Shown here piece by piece: positions 25,432 through 34,533 of a stretch of 64,000 nt of DNA (position 1 is the stretch's first letter; each line of letters opens with the position of its first letter). The notes beneath the pieces are model-generated. The model was not told the DNA's origin. It saw only the letters and a list, made by a program, of their open reading frames with translations, and ran no database searches. This DNA comes from Geodermatophilus telluris. GTDB lineage: Bacteria; Actinomycetota; Actinomycetes; Mycobacteriales; Geodermatophilaceae. The stretch lies in assembly GCF_900102745.1 (NCBI RefSeq), contig NZ_FMZF01000005.1, positions 310,001 to 374,000 of the forward strand. Direction: 5' to 3'. The position numbers and the translations under genes are program-made.

Positions 25432-25471
25432 CTGCCCCCACCACTCGCACGCTCGCGGTGGGCCCCTGCAG
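25432..25471. repeat. Interspersed palindromic repeat, copy 2
   Basis: Core CTGCCCCCACCACTCGC followed by ACGCTCGCGG, TGGGCCCCTGCAG. CCCACC and GGTGGG form the stem. It sits 12 bp after the aldo/keto reductase stop in a convergent gap, the same placement as the copy at 48.98 kb. Confidence 0.7.
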
Positions 25472-25502
25472 CAGGCCGCCGGCCTGGACCTCGACCTGAG
25501 GT

Positions 25503-25715
25503 TCAGGCCGGGGCGAGGGCCATCGGGCCGTAGACGCGGGTGTCGCCGTCGAGCAGCGTCACCGCGGCCACTCCGCGGCCGAGCAGGTCCCGCCAGTTCT
25601 CCCCCAGCCACGACTCCGCGTCGCCCTGGTTGTCCGCTCCCGGCACCTCGACGCCGAGAGCGGCCGGGTCCAGGGGTGCGCCGTCGGGGTCCTCGAGCCG
25701 CCACGTCCAGGTCAT
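25503..25715 (-). CDS. Conserved small actinobacterial protein
   Basis: 70 residues from ATG 25715, 7 nt after TACGCT. The sequence TWTWRLEDPDGA followed by GDAESWLGENWRDLL and VYGPMALAPA is a pattern I recall in many short actinobacterial proteins without known function. It is acidic, soluble and has a tryptophan-rich, possibly beta-rich fold. It is transcribed toward the repeat element and away from the membrane cassette. Confidence 0.75.
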   Translation of the reverse strand: MTWTWRLEDPDGAPLDPAALGVEVPGADNQGDAESWLGENWRDLLGRGVAAVTLLDGDTRVYGPMALAPA

Positions 25716-25722
25716 GCCCGCG

Positions 25723-25728
25723 AGCGTA
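25723..25728 (-). promoter_or_regulatory. -10 hexamer TACGCT (leaderless)
   Basis: TACGCT is 7 nt upstream of ATG 25715 on the minus strand. Confidence 0.5.
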
Positions 25729-25836
25729 GGCAGCGGCCGGCCGGCGCCGTGTCCGTGGTGTGACCCGCACCGGGGTTAGCGCGGTCCCCGCCGGGAACCT
25801 GCAGTGGTCGACCGTCCCGCCAGCACCGGAGGACCG

Positions 25837-26277
25837 ATGACCACGCCCCCCACGGGCGGCGCCTCGCGCGCGACCCCGCCACCACCGACGACGGAGGAGG
25901 CCTCGACCGGCCAACTGATCAGCCAGCTGACCGAGCAGGTCTCCCGCCTCGTCCGGGACGAGGCCCGGCTGGCCCAGGCCGAGATGACGCAGAAGGCCAA
26001 GCGGCTGGGCACCGGGGCCGGCCTGTTCGGCGGCGCCGGCCTGTTCGGCTTCCTCGGCCTCTGCGTCCTGGTGGCCACGTTCGTGCTGCTGCTCGACCTC
26101 GTGCTCCCGGCGTGGCTGGCTGCCCTGATCGTCGCCGTCGTCCTGTTCGCCGTCGCCGGGGTGCTCGCCCTCATCGGGAAGAAGGACGTTCAGCAGGGGA
26201 CGCCGCCGGTGCCCACCGAGGCGATCGCGAGCACGAAGGCCGACATCGCGACCGTCAAGGAGAGTGCCCGCCGATGA
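25837..26277 (+). CDS. Putative holin-X / phage-holin-family membrane protein (DUF1469-like)
   Basis: 146 residues from ATG 25837, with GGAGGA just upstream; a GTG at 25804 would add eleven residues. The pattern TGQLISQLTEQVSRLVRDEA followed by LAQAEMTQKAKRLGTGAG and two membrane helices (about residues 62-85 and 93-115) is that of the 'Actinobacterial holin-X' family. These are not proven holins. It starts a four-gene cassette: the stop overlaps the DUF3618 start (ATGA). Confidence 0.85.
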   Translation: MTTPPTGGASRATPPPPTTEEASTGQLISQLTEQVSRLVRDEARLAQAEMTQKAKRLGTGAGLFGGAGLFGFLGLCVLVATFVLLLDLVLPAWLAALIVAVVLFAVAGVLALIGKKDVQQGTPPVPTEAIASTKADIATVKESARR

Positions 26278-26738
26278 GCACCCCGTCCGGCAGCTCCCGA
26301 CCCGACGACGCGGCTGCCCGGGGTCCCGCCGACCCCGACGCGATCAAGGCCGACATCGAGGCCACCCGCGAGCAGCTCGCCGGCACTGTCGACGAGCTCA
26401 GCCACCGTCTCGACGTCCCGGCCCGCGCCAAGGAGGGCGCCGCGCGCGCCCGTGACACCGCCGTCGAGACCTACCGGGAGAGCCCTCCGGTCGTCGCGGG
26501 CGCCGGGGCCGCGCTGGTGGGCCTGGCCGGGCTGCTCCTCTGGCGACGCCGGCGCAAGCGCCGCCGCGCCGCGGCCGCCGTGGCCAGCGGGGCCGCCCTG
26601 GCCGAGGCCCGGGCCGAGGCACGCCGGGCCCGTCAGGAGGCGGCCCGCGAGGCCGCCCGCGCACGCCGGGCGGTGGCGAGGAACGCGAAGCGGACGGGGC
26701 GGACGACGCGCAGGACGGCGAGGAGGGTGCGGACGTGA
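26274..26738 (+). CDS. DUF3618 family protein with one membrane segment
   Basis: 154 residues. The conserved DUF3618 box DPDAIKADIEATREQLAGTV then DELSHRLDVPARAKEG occupies residues 21-60; a single hydrophobic segment (VVAGAGAALVGLAGLLLW) follows, and the C-terminus is extremely rich in Arg and Ala. Members are typically encoded between holin-X and DUF4235 genes, as here. Function unknown; the basic tail could contact nucleic acid or acidic lipid. It is coupled to both neighbours by 4-nt overlaps. Confidence 0.85.
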   Translation: MSTPSGSSRPDDAAARGPADPDAIKADIEATREQLAGTVDELSHRLDVPARAKEGAARARDTAVETYRESPPVVAGAGAALVGLAGLLLWRRRRKRRRAAAAVASGAALAEARAEARRARQEAAREAARARRAVARNAKRTGRTTRRTARRVRT

Positions 26739-27025
26739 GCGAGAGCAGGCGGGCCAGCAAGGGCGCCATGCTGGTCTACCGGCCGGTCGGCCTGATCGGC
26801 GGTGTGCTCGCCGGTGTCATCTCCGGCGCGGTGTTCAAGCAGGTGTGGAAGCGGGTCTCCGGGGAGGACGACGCCCCCGACGCCCTGCAGAGCGAGTACC
26901 GCATGCGCGAGGTGGTGCTGGCCGCCGCCATCCAGGGCGCGATCTTCGCCGCGACCAAGGCCGCCATCGACCGGGCCGGAGCCCGCGGGTTCACCAAGCT
27001 GACCGGCAGCTGGCCGGGCGACTGA
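26735..27025 (+). CDS. DUF4235 family membrane protein
   Basis: 96 residues from GTG 26735, overlapping the previous stop (GTGA). Two hydrophobic stretches, VYRPVGLIGGVLAGVISGAV and VVLAAAIQGAIFAATKAAID, flank a polar loop with the FKQVWKRVSGEDDAPDA motif typical of DUF4235. Function unknown. Third gene of the membrane cassette, 17 bp before the BrkB gene. Confidence 0.85.
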   Translation: MSESRRASKGAMLVYRPVGLIGGVLAGVISGAVFKQVWKRVSGEDDAPDALQSEYRMREVVLAAAIQGAIFAATKAAIDRAGARGFTKLTGSWPGD

Positions 27026-27042
27026 CGCCGGGAGGGAGCGAG

Positions 27043-28212
27043 ATGACCCGGACACGACCCGAGGGGAACCCGGGCGGACCCCCCGTCCGGCGCCGCGAGA
27101 GCGCCGTCGACCGGATCCGCGAGCGGGTCGAGGAGAAGGCGGCCCGCCGGGCGGCGGCGCGCGAGGAGGCCGAGCGGACGGCGCGCGGCGGGTCCGCGCC
27201 CGACCCGGGCCGTGTCCCGCCCGGCAGCCCCTCGCCCTCGCAGCTGCCGGGCATCCACGCCGAGAAGCCCACCGAGATCCCCGCCCGGGGCTGGAAGCAG
27301 GTCGTCAAGCGGGCCTGGGCCGAGAACAACGCCGACAACATGCCGATCATCGCCGGCGGCGTCGCGTTCTTCGCCTTCCTGGCGATCTTCCCGGCGCTGA
27401 TCGCGACCATCTCCATCTACGGCCTCGTCGCCTCGCCGGAGACGGTCGCCGAGCAGGTCGAGAGCCTCTCGGCCCAGCTGCCCGACAGCGCGGCGAGCCT
27501 CATCGGCGACCAGCTCACCTCGATCACCCAGAACAGCGGCGGGGCGCTGTCGCTCTCGCTGCTCGTGTCGGTCCTCGGGGCGCTGTGGTCGGCGTCGGGC
27601 GGCACCGGCAACGTGATCACAGCGGTGAACATCGCCTACGACGAGGTGGAGACCCGCAGCTTCGTCAAGCGCAAGGCCCTCGCGCTCGGGCTCACGCTCG
27701 GCGCCATCGTGTTCGTGCTGGTCACCTTCGCGCTGGTCGCGGTGGTGCCGGCGGTGCTCGACACGCTCCCGCTGGGCGTCGTCGGGACGGTCCTCGCCCA
27801 GGTGGTGCGCTGGGTGCTGCTGCTCGGCGTGTTCGCCGGCTCGCTCGCCGTCCTCTACCAGGTGGCCCCCGACCGGGACGCGCCGCAGCTGAAGTGGGTG
27901 AGCCTCGGCGCCATCGTCGTCACGATCATCTGGGCGCTGGTCAGCCTCGGCTTCAGCTTCTACGTCAACAACTTCGGGTCCTACGACAAGACCTACGGCA
28001 CCATCGCCGGCGTCATCGTGCTGATGCTGTGGCTGTACCTGACCTGCTACCTGGTCCTGCTGGGCGCGGAGATCAACTCCGAGGCCGAGCACCAGACGGC
28101 GCAGGACACCACCGAGGGCGACCCGGTGCCGATGGGTCAGCGCAACGCGACGATGGCCGACGAGCTGCCCGACCCGCCCGAGCCGACGAAGGAGTCGACG
28201 CAGAAGGCCTGA
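27043..28212 (+). CDS. YihY/BrkB family inner-membrane protein
   Basis: 389 residues from ATG 27043, with GGGAGGGAG upstream. About 95 polar N-terminal residues (Arg/Glu-rich) precede the YihY core: NADNMPIIAGGVAFFAFLAI, WSASGGTGNVITAVNIAYDE, and six membrane helices ending with YGTIAGVIVLMLWLYLTCYL. The C-terminus is acidic and cytosolic. The older labels 'ribonuclease BN' and 'virulence factor BrkB' are not supported biochemically; the family looks like a transporter or envelope factor. It ends the holin-X cassette and is convergent with gcvT. Confidence 0.88.
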   Translation: MTRTRPEGNPGGPPVRRRESAVDRIRERVEEKAARRAAAREEAERTARGGSAPDPGRVPPGSPSPSQLPGIHAEKPTEIPARGWKQVVKRAWAENNADNMPIIAGGVAFFAFLAIFPALIATISIYGLVASPETVAEQVESLSAQLPDSAASLIGDQLTSITQNSGGALSLSLLVSVLGALWSASGGTGNVITAVNIAYDEVETRSFVKRKALALGLTLGAIVFVLVTFALVAVVPAVLDTLPLGVVGTVLAQVVRWVLLLGVFAGSLAVLYQVAPDRDAPQLKWVSLGAIVVTIIWALVSLGFSFYVNNFGSYDKTYGTIAGVIVLMLWLYLTCYLVLLGAEINSEAEHQTAQDTTEGDPVPMGQRNATMADELPDPPEPTKESTQKA

Positions 28213-28219
28213 GCGCCGC

Positions 28220-29344
28220 TCAGCGCACGTGCGAGGGGACGAACGGGGGCTTCACGACCTCGACCGGCTGCGGGCGGCCGCGCACGTCGACGGCGAGCTC
28301 GGCGCCCGCCGCCACGCCCGCGGCGGTGTCGAGCAGCGCGAGGGCGATGCCCGTGCGCAGGCTGGGCGAGAACGTGCCGCTGGTGACCTCCCCGACGCGC
28401 GCGCCCGCGCCGTCGAGCACCGCCATGCCCGGTCGCGGGATGCCCCGGCCGGGCGCGCGCAGCCCCCACAGCAGCCGGGCCGGCCCGGCCTCCCGCTCGG
28501 CCAGCAGCGCCTCCCGGCCCCAGAACGCCGGCTTGCGCCAGCCGACGGCCCACCCGCTGCGCGCCTGGTTCGGGGTGATCTGCGGGGACAGCTCGTGACC
28601 GTGCAGCGGGTAGCCCATCTCGGTGCGCAGGGTGTCGCGGGCGCCCAGGCCGCACGGGCGGATGCCCTCGGCGGCACCGGCCTCGAGCAACCGGTCCCAC
28701 AGGGCACCGGCCCGCTCGGCCGGGGCGAGCAGCTCGTAGCCGTGCTCGCCGGTGTAGCCGGTCCGGCAGACGGTGACCTCTCGGCCCTCCCCACCGGAGA
28801 AGGCCATGTAGTCCAGGTCCGCCCCGCCGGTGCCCGCGGTCAGCCCGGCGGCGGCGAGGACGGCGGCCGACCGGGGACCCTGGACGGCCAGCACGGCGAC
28901 CTCCTCGTGCCGGTCGGTGACGGTCACTCCCGGCGGCGCCGCGGCGGCCAGCCGGGCCAGCACCTCCGCGGCGTTGGCCGCGTTGGGCACCAGCAGCACG
29001 TCGTCGGGACCGTGCAGGTAGACGATCAGGTCGTCGACGACCCCGCCGGCGTCGGCCTCCCCGTCGGGGACGCAGCACAGCGTGTACTGCGCCTGGCCCG
29101 GGCCGATCCGCCCGAGGTCGTTGGTGAGGCTGGCGTCCACCAGCGCCGCCGCGCCGGGGCCGCGGACGGTCCCGGTGCCCAGGTGGGAGACGTCGAAGAG
29201 GCCCACCCCCTCGCGCACGGCGGCGTGCTCGGCGAGGACACCGCCACCGGCGTACTCGATGGGCATCGACCAGCCGCCGAAGTCGGCCAGCTTGGCGCCG
29301 GCGGCGACGTGCCGGTCGTGCAGGGGCGAGGTCCGCGGGCTCAC
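28220..29344 (-). CDS. gcvT: Glycine cleavage system T protein (aminomethyltransferase)
   Basis: 374 residues from GTG 29344, chosen because TAGCGT lies 7 nt upstream; a GTG 9 nt earlier falls in that hexamer. The folate-binding beta-barrel folds are recognised by [31 protein letters not shown], the central [12 protein letters not shown] loop and the C-terminal [12 protein letters not shown] with Ser/Gly positions intact. With GcvH, GcvP and the E3 enzyme it releases ammonia and one-carbon units from glycine to tetrahydrofolate. It stands alone from gcvH/gcvP, as Rv2211c does. Near lpdA, lipA and lipB, which supply and reoxidise the lipoyl group. Confidence 0.93.
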   Translation of the reverse strand: MSPRTSPLHDRHVAAGAKLADFGGWSMPIEYAGGGVLAEHAAVREGVGLFDVSHLGTGTVRGPGAAALVDASLTNDLGRIGPGQAQYTLCCVPDGEADAGGVVDDLIVYLHGPDDVLLVPNAANAAEVLARLAAAAPPGVTVTDRHEEVAVLAVQGPRSAAVLAAAGLTAGTGGADLDYMAFSGGEGREVTVCRTGYTGEHGYELLAPAERAGALWDRLLEAGAAEGIRPCGLGARDTLRTEMGYPLHGHELSPQITPNQARSGWAVGWRKPAFWGREALLAEREAGPARLLWGLRAPGRGIPRPGMAVLDGAGARVGEVTSGTFSPSLRTGIALALLDTAAGVAAGAELAVDVRGRPQPVEVVKPPFVPSHVR

Positions 29345-29351
29345 GACGGGC

Positions 29352-29357
29352 ACGCTA
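29352..29357 (-). promoter_or_regulatory. -10 hexamer TAGCGT for gcvT (leaderless)
   Basis: TAGCGT is 7 nt upstream of GTG 29344 on the minus strand. Confidence 0.5.
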
Positions 29358-29430
29358 TCCGGGGCCCGGCCCCGTCCCGAGGCTCGCCCCGAGCTCGCGA
29401 GGGGTGAGGAGGACGGGGTCCTTCGACTTC

Positions 29431-29436
29431 TAGGAT
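29431..29436 (+). promoter_or_regulatory. -10 hexamer TAGGAT for pepA (leaderless)
   Basis: TAGGAT is 6 nt upstream of GTG 29443, in a divergent arrangement with the gcvT promoter 75 bp away. Confidence 0.5.
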
Positions 29437-29442
29437 CGAGCG

Positions 29443-30954
29443 GTGCCGCCGACGATCACCGCCACCGACCGCCCGCTCGAGAAGACCCCCGCCGACGCCG
29501 TCGTCGTCGGCATCGGCAAGGGCACGTCCGGCCCGCTGCCCACGCCGGGCGCCGAGGCCGTCGACCGGCTGCTGGGCGGCCGGCTGCTGTCGGCGCTCGC
29601 CGACCTCGGCGCCCGCGGCGCCCCCGACGAGGTGACCCGGCTGTCCACCCTCGGCCAGGGCCCCTTCCCGGTGGTCGCGGCCGTCGGGCTCGGCGCACCG
29701 GAGCCCACCGGCGGCTACTCCCCCGAGGCGGTCCGCCGGGCGGCGGGCGCCGCCAGCCGGGCGCTGTCCGGGCGCGGCTCGGTCGTCACCCTGCTCGCCG
29801 CCGTCGGCGGGGCGCCCGACGCCGAGCGGGTGCACGCCGTCGGCGAGGGCTCGCTGCTGGGCGCCTACGAGTTCACGGCCTACAAGTCCGACCTGCCCGC
29901 CGACCGGCCGGCGCCGCCCACCGAGTTCACCGTCGTCGTCCCCGACGCCGGGGCGGCCAAGGCGCCGCTGGCCCGGGTGCGCGCGGTGACCGAGGCCGTC
30001 GCGCTGGTGCGCGACCTGGTCAACACCCCGCCCAACGACCTCCACCCCGCCGAGCTCGCCGCCCGCGGCGCCGAGGCGGGCAAGGCCGCCGGCCTGTCGG
30101 CGGAGATCCTCGACGAGGACGACCTGGCCGCCGGCGGCTACGGCGGCGTGCTCGCCGTGGGCAGCGGCTCGGCGCGCGGTCCCCGCCTGCTGCGGCTGAC
30201 CTACAGCGGCCGGAAGGCGCGCCGGAAGGTGGCCCTGGTGGGCAAGGGCATCACCTTCGACAGCGGCGGCCTGTCGATCAAGCCCGCCGCCAACATGCAC
30301 CACATGACCAGCGACATGGCCGGCGCCGCCGCGGTCATCGCCACGGCCTGCCTGGTCGCCCGGCTCGGTCTGCCCGTCGAGCTGACCGCCACGGTGCCGA
30401 TGGCCGAGAACCTGCCCAGCGGCAGCGCCTACCGCCCCGCCGACGTGGTGACCTTCCGCAACGGCAAGAAGGCCGAGATCACCAACACCGACGCCGAGGG
30501 GCGGGTGGTCCTGGCCGACGCGATCGCCCGCGCGGCCGAGGACTCCCCCGACGTCCTGCTCGAGACCTCGACGCTCACCGGCGCCCAGCTCGTCGCGCTC
30601 GGCTCGCGGACCGCGGGCGTCATGGGCAGCGACGACCTGCGCGACGCCGTCGTGGCGGCCAGCCGGCGCAGCGGCGAGCCGATGTGGCCGATGCCGATGC
30701 CCGAGGAGCTGCGCCGCGGCATCGACTCGCCGATCGCCGACTTCGTCAACGCCAACGCCGACCGGATGGGCGGCATGCTGGTCGGGGCGCACTTCCTGGC
30801 CGAGTTCGTGCCGGCCGGGCTGCCGTGGGCGCACATCGACATCGCCGGGCCGAGCTACAACACCGGCGCCCCGTGGGGTTACACGCCCAAGGGCGGCACC
30901 GGCGTGCCGGTGCGCACGCTCCTGGCCACCATCGAGGACCTGATCGCGGGCTGA
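29443..30954 (+). CDS. pepA: Leucyl aminopeptidase (M17)
   Basis: 503 residues with the M17 two-domain plan. The catalytic C-terminal half carries the metal and active-site motifs [16 protein letters not shown] (Lys, Asp), [11 protein letters not shown] (Asp) and the family signature [15 protein letters not shown] (Asp, Glu, Arg). It removes N-terminal residues, leucine preferred, using two divalent metals, as a cytosolic hexamer. It corresponds to pepB/Rv2213. A long inverted pair after the stop could end transcription before lpdA. Confidence 0.93.
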   Translation: MPPTITATDRPLEKTPADAVVVGIGKGTSGPLPTPGAEAVDRLLGGRLLSALADLGARGAPDEVTRLSTLGQGPFPVVAAVGLGAPEPTGGYSPEAVRRAAGAASRALSGRGSVVTLLAAVGGAPDAERVHAVGEGSLLGAYEFTAYKSDLPADRPAPPTEFTVVVPDAGAAKAPLARVRAVTEAVALVRDLVNTPPNDLHPAELAARGAEAGKAAGLSAEILDEDDLAAGGYGGVLAVGSGSARGPRLLRLTYSGRKARRKVALVGKGITFDSGGLSIKPAANMHHMTSDMAGAAAVIATACLVARLGLPVELTATVPMAENLPSGSAYRPADVVTFRNGKKAEITNTDAEGRVVLADAIARAAEDSPDVLLETSTLTGAQLVALGSRTAGVMGSDDLRDAVVAASRRSGEPMWPMPMPEELRRGIDSPIADFVNANADRMGGMLVGAHFLAEFVPAGLPWAHIDIAGPSYNTGAPWGYTPKGGTGVPVRTLLATIEDLIAG

Positions 30955-30966
30955 CCCGCACCACCG

Positions 30967-31008
30967 GCGGGGCGCCCGCGCCGTCCGCGGCGACCTGCGC
31001 CCCGCCGT
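30967..31008 (+). terminator. Possible terminator after pepA
   Basis: GGCGGGGCGC and GCGCCCCGCC form a 10-bp stem around a loop of about 22 nt, starting 12 bp beyond the stop. The loop is long, so this is tentative. Confidence 0.4.
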
Positions 31009-31043
31009 GGTCGCCGCCCTCGGCCGGTCGATCTCCGGAGTGG

Positions 31044-31049
31044 CAGGAT
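31044..31049 (+). promoter_or_regulatory. -10 hexamer CAGGAT for lpdA
   Basis: CAGGAT would start transcription near 31056, 55 nt before GTG 31111, leaving room for the GAGGAG binding site at 31099-31104. Confidence 0.4.
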
Positions 31050-31110
31050 GGGCGCGGACCATCCCCCGTTCGGACGAGCGGGGCACTCCACGGACTTCGA
31101 GGAGCACGTC

Positions 31111-32493
31111 GTGAGCGCACCCACCTCCCCCGCCGACCTGGTCATCCTCGGTGGTGGCTCGGGTGGCTACGCCGCCGCGCTGCGGGCGGCCGAGCTCGGC
31201 CTGTCGGTCGTCCTGATCGAGAAGGACAAGGTCGGCGGCACCTGCCTGCACCGGGGCTGCATCCCGACCAAGGCGCTGCTGCACAGCGGCGAGATCGCCG
31301 ACCAGGCGCGCGAGGGTGAGCAGTTCGGCGTCAAGACGTCGCTGGCCGGCATCGACATGGACGGCGTCAACGCCTACAAGGACGGCGTCGTCTCCCGGCT
31401 CTACAAGGGCCTCCAGGGGCTGATCAAGAGCCGCAAGATCACCTACGTCGAGGGCGAGGGCCGGCTGGTCTCCCCCACCGCCGTGTCGGTGGGCGGGCGG
31501 ACCTACGAGGGCCGCCACGTCCTGCTGGCCACCGGCTCCTACTCGCGCAGCATCCCGGGCGTCGAGCTCGACGGCGTGCGGGTGATCGACAGCGAGCAGG
31601 CCCTGGGCCTCGACCGCGTACCGACCTCCGCGATCATCCTCGGCGGCGGCGTCATCGGCTGCGAGTTCGCCAGCGCCTGGAAGTCCTTCGGCGTCGACGT
31701 GACGATCATCGAGGGCCTCAAGCACCTGGTCCCGCTGGAGGACGAGAGCTCCTCCAAGCTGCTCGAGCGGGCGTTCCGCCGCCGGAAGATCAACTTCGAG
31801 CTCGGCAACCTGGTGTCGTCGGTGCAGCACACCGAGAACGGCGTCAAGGTCAGCCTGCAGAACGGCAAGGAGTTCGAGGCCGAGATCGTGCTGGTCGCCG
31901 TCGGCCGCGGCCCGGTCAGCCAGGGTCTGGGCTACGAGGAGGCCGGCGTCGCGATGGACCGCGGCTACGTGCTGGTCGACGAGTACTGCCAGACCAACGT
32001 GCCGACCGTCTCCGCCGTCGGCGACCTCATCCCCACCCTGCAGCTGGCCCACGTCGGCTTCGGTGAGGGCATCCTCGTCGCCGAGCGCCTTGCCGGGCTG
32101 CCGGTCGTGCCGATCGACTACGCCGGCGTCCCCCGGGTCACCTACTCCGAGCCCGAGGTCGCCTCGGTCGGCCTCACCGAGGTGCAGGCCCGCGAGCAGT
32201 ACGGCGACGACGTCGAGACGCTCACCTACGACCTCGGCGGCAACGGGCGCAGCCAGATCCTCAAGACCCAGGGTGCGGTCAAGCTGATCCGCCAGAAGGA
32301 CGGGCCGGTCGTCGGCGTGCACATGGTCGGCAGCCGCGTCGGCGAGCTCGTCGCCGAGGCCCAGCTGATCTTCAACTGGGAGGCCCTGCCCGACGAGGTG
32401 GCCGCCCTGATCCACCCGCACCCCACCCAGAGCGAGGCCCTCGGCGAGGCCCACCTGGCCCTGGCCGGCAAGCCCCTGCACGCGCACAGCTGA
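31111..32493 (+). CDS. lpdA: Dihydrolipoyl dehydrogenase (E3)
   Basis: 460 residues from GTG 31111, 6 nt after GAGGAG; an upstream ATG at 31048 lacks a binding site. FAD loop LGGGSGGYAAALRAAELG at the N-terminus, redox disulphide GGTCLHRGCIPTKALL, NAD loop IILGGGVIGCEFASAW, and the C-terminal dimer-interface base LIHPHPTQSEALGEAH are all intact. It reoxidises dihydrolipoyl groups on E2 and GcvH with NAD+. It is followed after 51 bp by the E2 gene, and the pair is probably one transcription unit. Confidence 0.94.
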   Translation: MSAPTSPADLVILGGGSGGYAAALRAAELGLSVVLIEKDKVGGTCLHRGCIPTKALLHSGEIADQAREGEQFGVKTSLAGIDMDGVNAYKDGVVSRLYKGLQGLIKSRKITYVEGEGRLVSPTAVSVGGRTYEGRHVLLATGSYSRSIPGVELDGVRVIDSEQALGLDRVPTSAIILGGGVIGCEFASAWKSFGVDVTIIEGLKHLVPLEDESSSKLLERAFRRRKINFELGNLVSSVQHTENGVKVSLQNGKEFEAEIVLVAVGRGPVSQGLGYEEAGVAMDRGYVLVDEYCQTNVPTVSAVGDLIPTLQLAHVGFGEGILVAERLAGLPVVPIDYAGVPRVTYSEPEVASVGLTEVQAREQYGDDVETLTYDLGGNGRSQILKTQGAVKLIRQKDGPVVGVHMVGSRVGELVAEAQLIFNWEALPDEVAALIHPHPTQSEALGEAHLALAGKPLHAHS

Positions 32494-32544
32494 CCGAGCA
32501 ACCCGTCTCCCCCACCCGCGCCGCCACGAAGGAGCCCTGCCCCG

Positions 32545-34461
32545 ATGCCGACCTCCGTCACCATGCCCGCCCTGGGCGAGAGCGTCACCGAGGGCACGGT
32601 CACCCGATGGCTCAAGCAGGAGGGTGAGCAGGTCGAGGTCGACGAGCCCCTCCTCGAGGTGTCGACCGACAAGGTCGACACCGAGATCCCCTCGCCCGCC
32701 GCCGGGGTGCTCACCCGGATCCTGGTGTCGGAGGACGAGACCGTCGAGGTCGGGGCCGAGCTGGCCGTGATCGGCGGCGAGGGTGACGGGGACGGCGGCG
32801 GCGCCCCCGCCTCCGCGGACGACCAGGACACCCCGCAGACGCCGGACCAGCAGGTCGACGACGCCGCCCCGGCCGCGCAGGAGCAGCAGGCCGCGCCCCA
32901 GCAGGAGCAGCAGCCGGAGCCGGCCCCGGCGTCGGCCGACAGCGGCTCCGGTGGCGGTGGCGGTGGCGGTGGCGGTGGCGGCGGCGGCGAGGGGACGCCG
33001 GTGACCATGCCGGCGCTCGGCGAGAGCGTCACCGAGGGCACCGTCACCCGCTGGCTCAAGGCCGTCGGTGACGAGGTCAGCGCCGACGAGCCGCTGCTGG
33101 AGGTCTCGACCGACAAGGTCGACACCGAGATCCCCGCCCCGGTCTCCGGCACGCTGCTGGAGATCACGGTCAACGAGGACGAGACCGTCGAGGTCGGTGC
33201 CCAGCTGGCCGTCATCGGCAGCGGCGCGGCGGCGAGCGAGCCCGCCCCGTCCGCGCCCGCCCCTGCTCCGGCCCAGCAGGACACCCCTGTCACGCAGCCG
33301 CCGGCACCGCGGCAGGAGCCGCCGGCCGCCGCGCCCCCCGGCCCGCCGCCGTCGGTCCCGGCCGGTGCCGACTACGGGTCCGGTGCCGCCGAGACGGTCG
33401 CCGAGCAGCGGAGCGCCCCGCCGAGCCAGCCGCGCCCGGCCCCCTCCGGCGGACAGGCCCCGGCGCCCGCATCCGCATCCGCGCCGGCGCCCGCCGACGG
33501 TGCGGGCACCTACGTCACCCCGCTGGTGCGCCGCCTGGCCGCCGAGCACGGGGTCGACCTGAACTCCGTCACCGGCACCGGTGTCGGCGGGCGGATCCGC
33601 AAGCAGGACGTGCTCGCGGCCGCCGAGCAGGCCGCGGCACCCGCCGAGGCCCCGGCCCCGTCGGCCCCGTCGGCACCGGCCGCGGCCGGTGGGCGGCCGG
33701 CCACCCCGTCGCCGGCGGCGCAGCAGGACACGTCGCTGCGCGGCCGCACCGAGAAGATGTCGCGCCTGCGCAAGGTCATCGCCCAGCGGATGGTCGAGTC
33801 GCTCGCGGTCAGCGCGCAGCTGACCACCGTGGTCGAGGTCGACATCACCCGGATCGCCAAGCTCCGCGACCGGGCCAAGAAGGACTTCCAGACGCGTGAG
33901 GGCGTCAAGCTCTCCTTCCTGCCGTTCTTCGCCAAGGCGGCGGTCGAGGCGCTCAAGGCCCACCCGTCGGTGAACTCCTCGATCGACCTCGAGGCGGGCA
34001 CGGTCACCTACCACGACGCCGAGAACCTGGGCGTCGCGGTGGACACCGAGCGCGGGCTGCTGGTGCCGGTCATCCACGGCGCGGGCGACCTGAGCATCGG
34101 CGGCCTGGCCCGCAAGATCGCCGATCTGGCGGAGCGGACCCGGCTGAACAAGGTCACCCCCGACGAGCTCGGTGGCGGCACGTTCACGCTGACCAACACC
34201 GGCAGCCGCGGAGCCCTGTTCGACACGCCGATCATCAACCAGCCGCAGGTCGCCATCCTCGGCACCGGCAGCGTGGTCAAGCGCCCGGTGGTCGTCCAGG
34301 ACCCCGACCTCGGTGAGGTCATCGCGGTCCGGTCGATGGTCTACCTGGCCCTCACCTACGACCACCGGATCGTCGACGGCGCCGACGCCGCTCGCTTCCT
34401 CGTCACGGTCAAGGACCGGCTGGAAGCAGGCCAGTTCGAGGGCGACCTCGGTCTCGCCTGA
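32545..34461 (+). CDS. sucB: Dihydrolipoamide acyltransferase E2 (SucB/DlaT type), two lipoyl domains
   Basis: 638 residues. Two lipoyl domains (about 1-78 and 150-225) each have the DKV motif with modifiable Lys43 and Lys191. They are joined by Ala/Pro/Gln-rich linkers, the first of which ends in a run of twelve glycines. A peripheral-subunit-binding domain ([19 protein letters not shown], about 325-360) and the catalytic acyltransferase domain (about 405-638) follow, with YDHRIVDG (His607, Asp611). In actinobacteria this TIGR02927-type protein is the E2 of pyruvate dehydrogenase, and may also serve 2-oxoglutarate or branched-chain substrates. Lipoate would come from lipA/lipB downstream. 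ATG with AAGGAG upstream. Confidence 0.93.
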   Translation: MPTSVTMPALGESVTEGTVTRWLKQEGEQVEVDEPLLEVSTDKVDTEIPSPAAGVLTRILVSEDETVEVGAELAVIGGEGDGDGGGAPASADDQDTPQTPDQQVDDAAPAAQEQQAAPQQEQQPEPAPASADSGSGGGGGGGGGGGGGEGTPVTMPALGESVTEGTVTRWLKAVGDEVSADEPLLEVSTDKVDTEIPAPVSGTLLEITVNEDETVEVGAQLAVIGSGAAASEPAPSAPAPAPAQQDTPVTQPPAPRQEPPAAAPPGPPPSVPAGADYGSGAAETVAEQRSAPPSQPRPAPSGGQAPAPASASAPAPADGAGTYVTPLVRRLAAEHGVDLNSVTGTGVGGRIRKQDVLAAAEQAAAPAEAPAPSAPSAPAAAGGRPATPSPAAQQDTSLRGRTEKMSRLRKVIAQRMVESLAVSAQLTTVVEVDITRIAKLRDRAKKDFQTREGVKLSFLPFFAKAAVEALKAHPSVNSSIDLEAGTVTYHDAENLGVAVDTERGLLVPVIHGAGDLSIGGLARKIADLAERTRLNKVTPDELGGGTFTLTNTGSRGALFDTPIINQPQVAILGTGSVVKRPVVVQDPDLGEVIAVRSMVYLALTYDHRIVDGADAARFLVTVKDRLEAGQFEGDLGLA

Positions 34462-34468
34462 CGTCACA

Positions 34469-34504
34469 CGGTCGGGCCCCGGCGTGCGCGCCGGGGCCCG
34501 ACCG
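34469..34504 (+). terminator. Strong terminator hairpin after sucB
   Basis: A perfect 16-bp stem (CGGTCGGGCCCCGGCG and its complement) with a TGCG loop starts 8 bp after the stop. Confidence 0.75.
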
Positions 34505-34533
34505 CGTCCCGGCCCAGGGGATCGAGGAGGCTC

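Noticed and set aside
25837..26277. Holin-X gene as evidence of a prophage
   Set aside because: Neighbours are DUF3618, DUF4235 and BrkB, the usual chromosomal cassette; no capsid, tail, integrase or lysin gene is nearby.
32950..32988. GGTGGC-type simple repeat in sucB as a mobile or regulatory repeat
   Set aside because: It encodes the poly-glycine end of the linker between lipoyl domains and is in frame.
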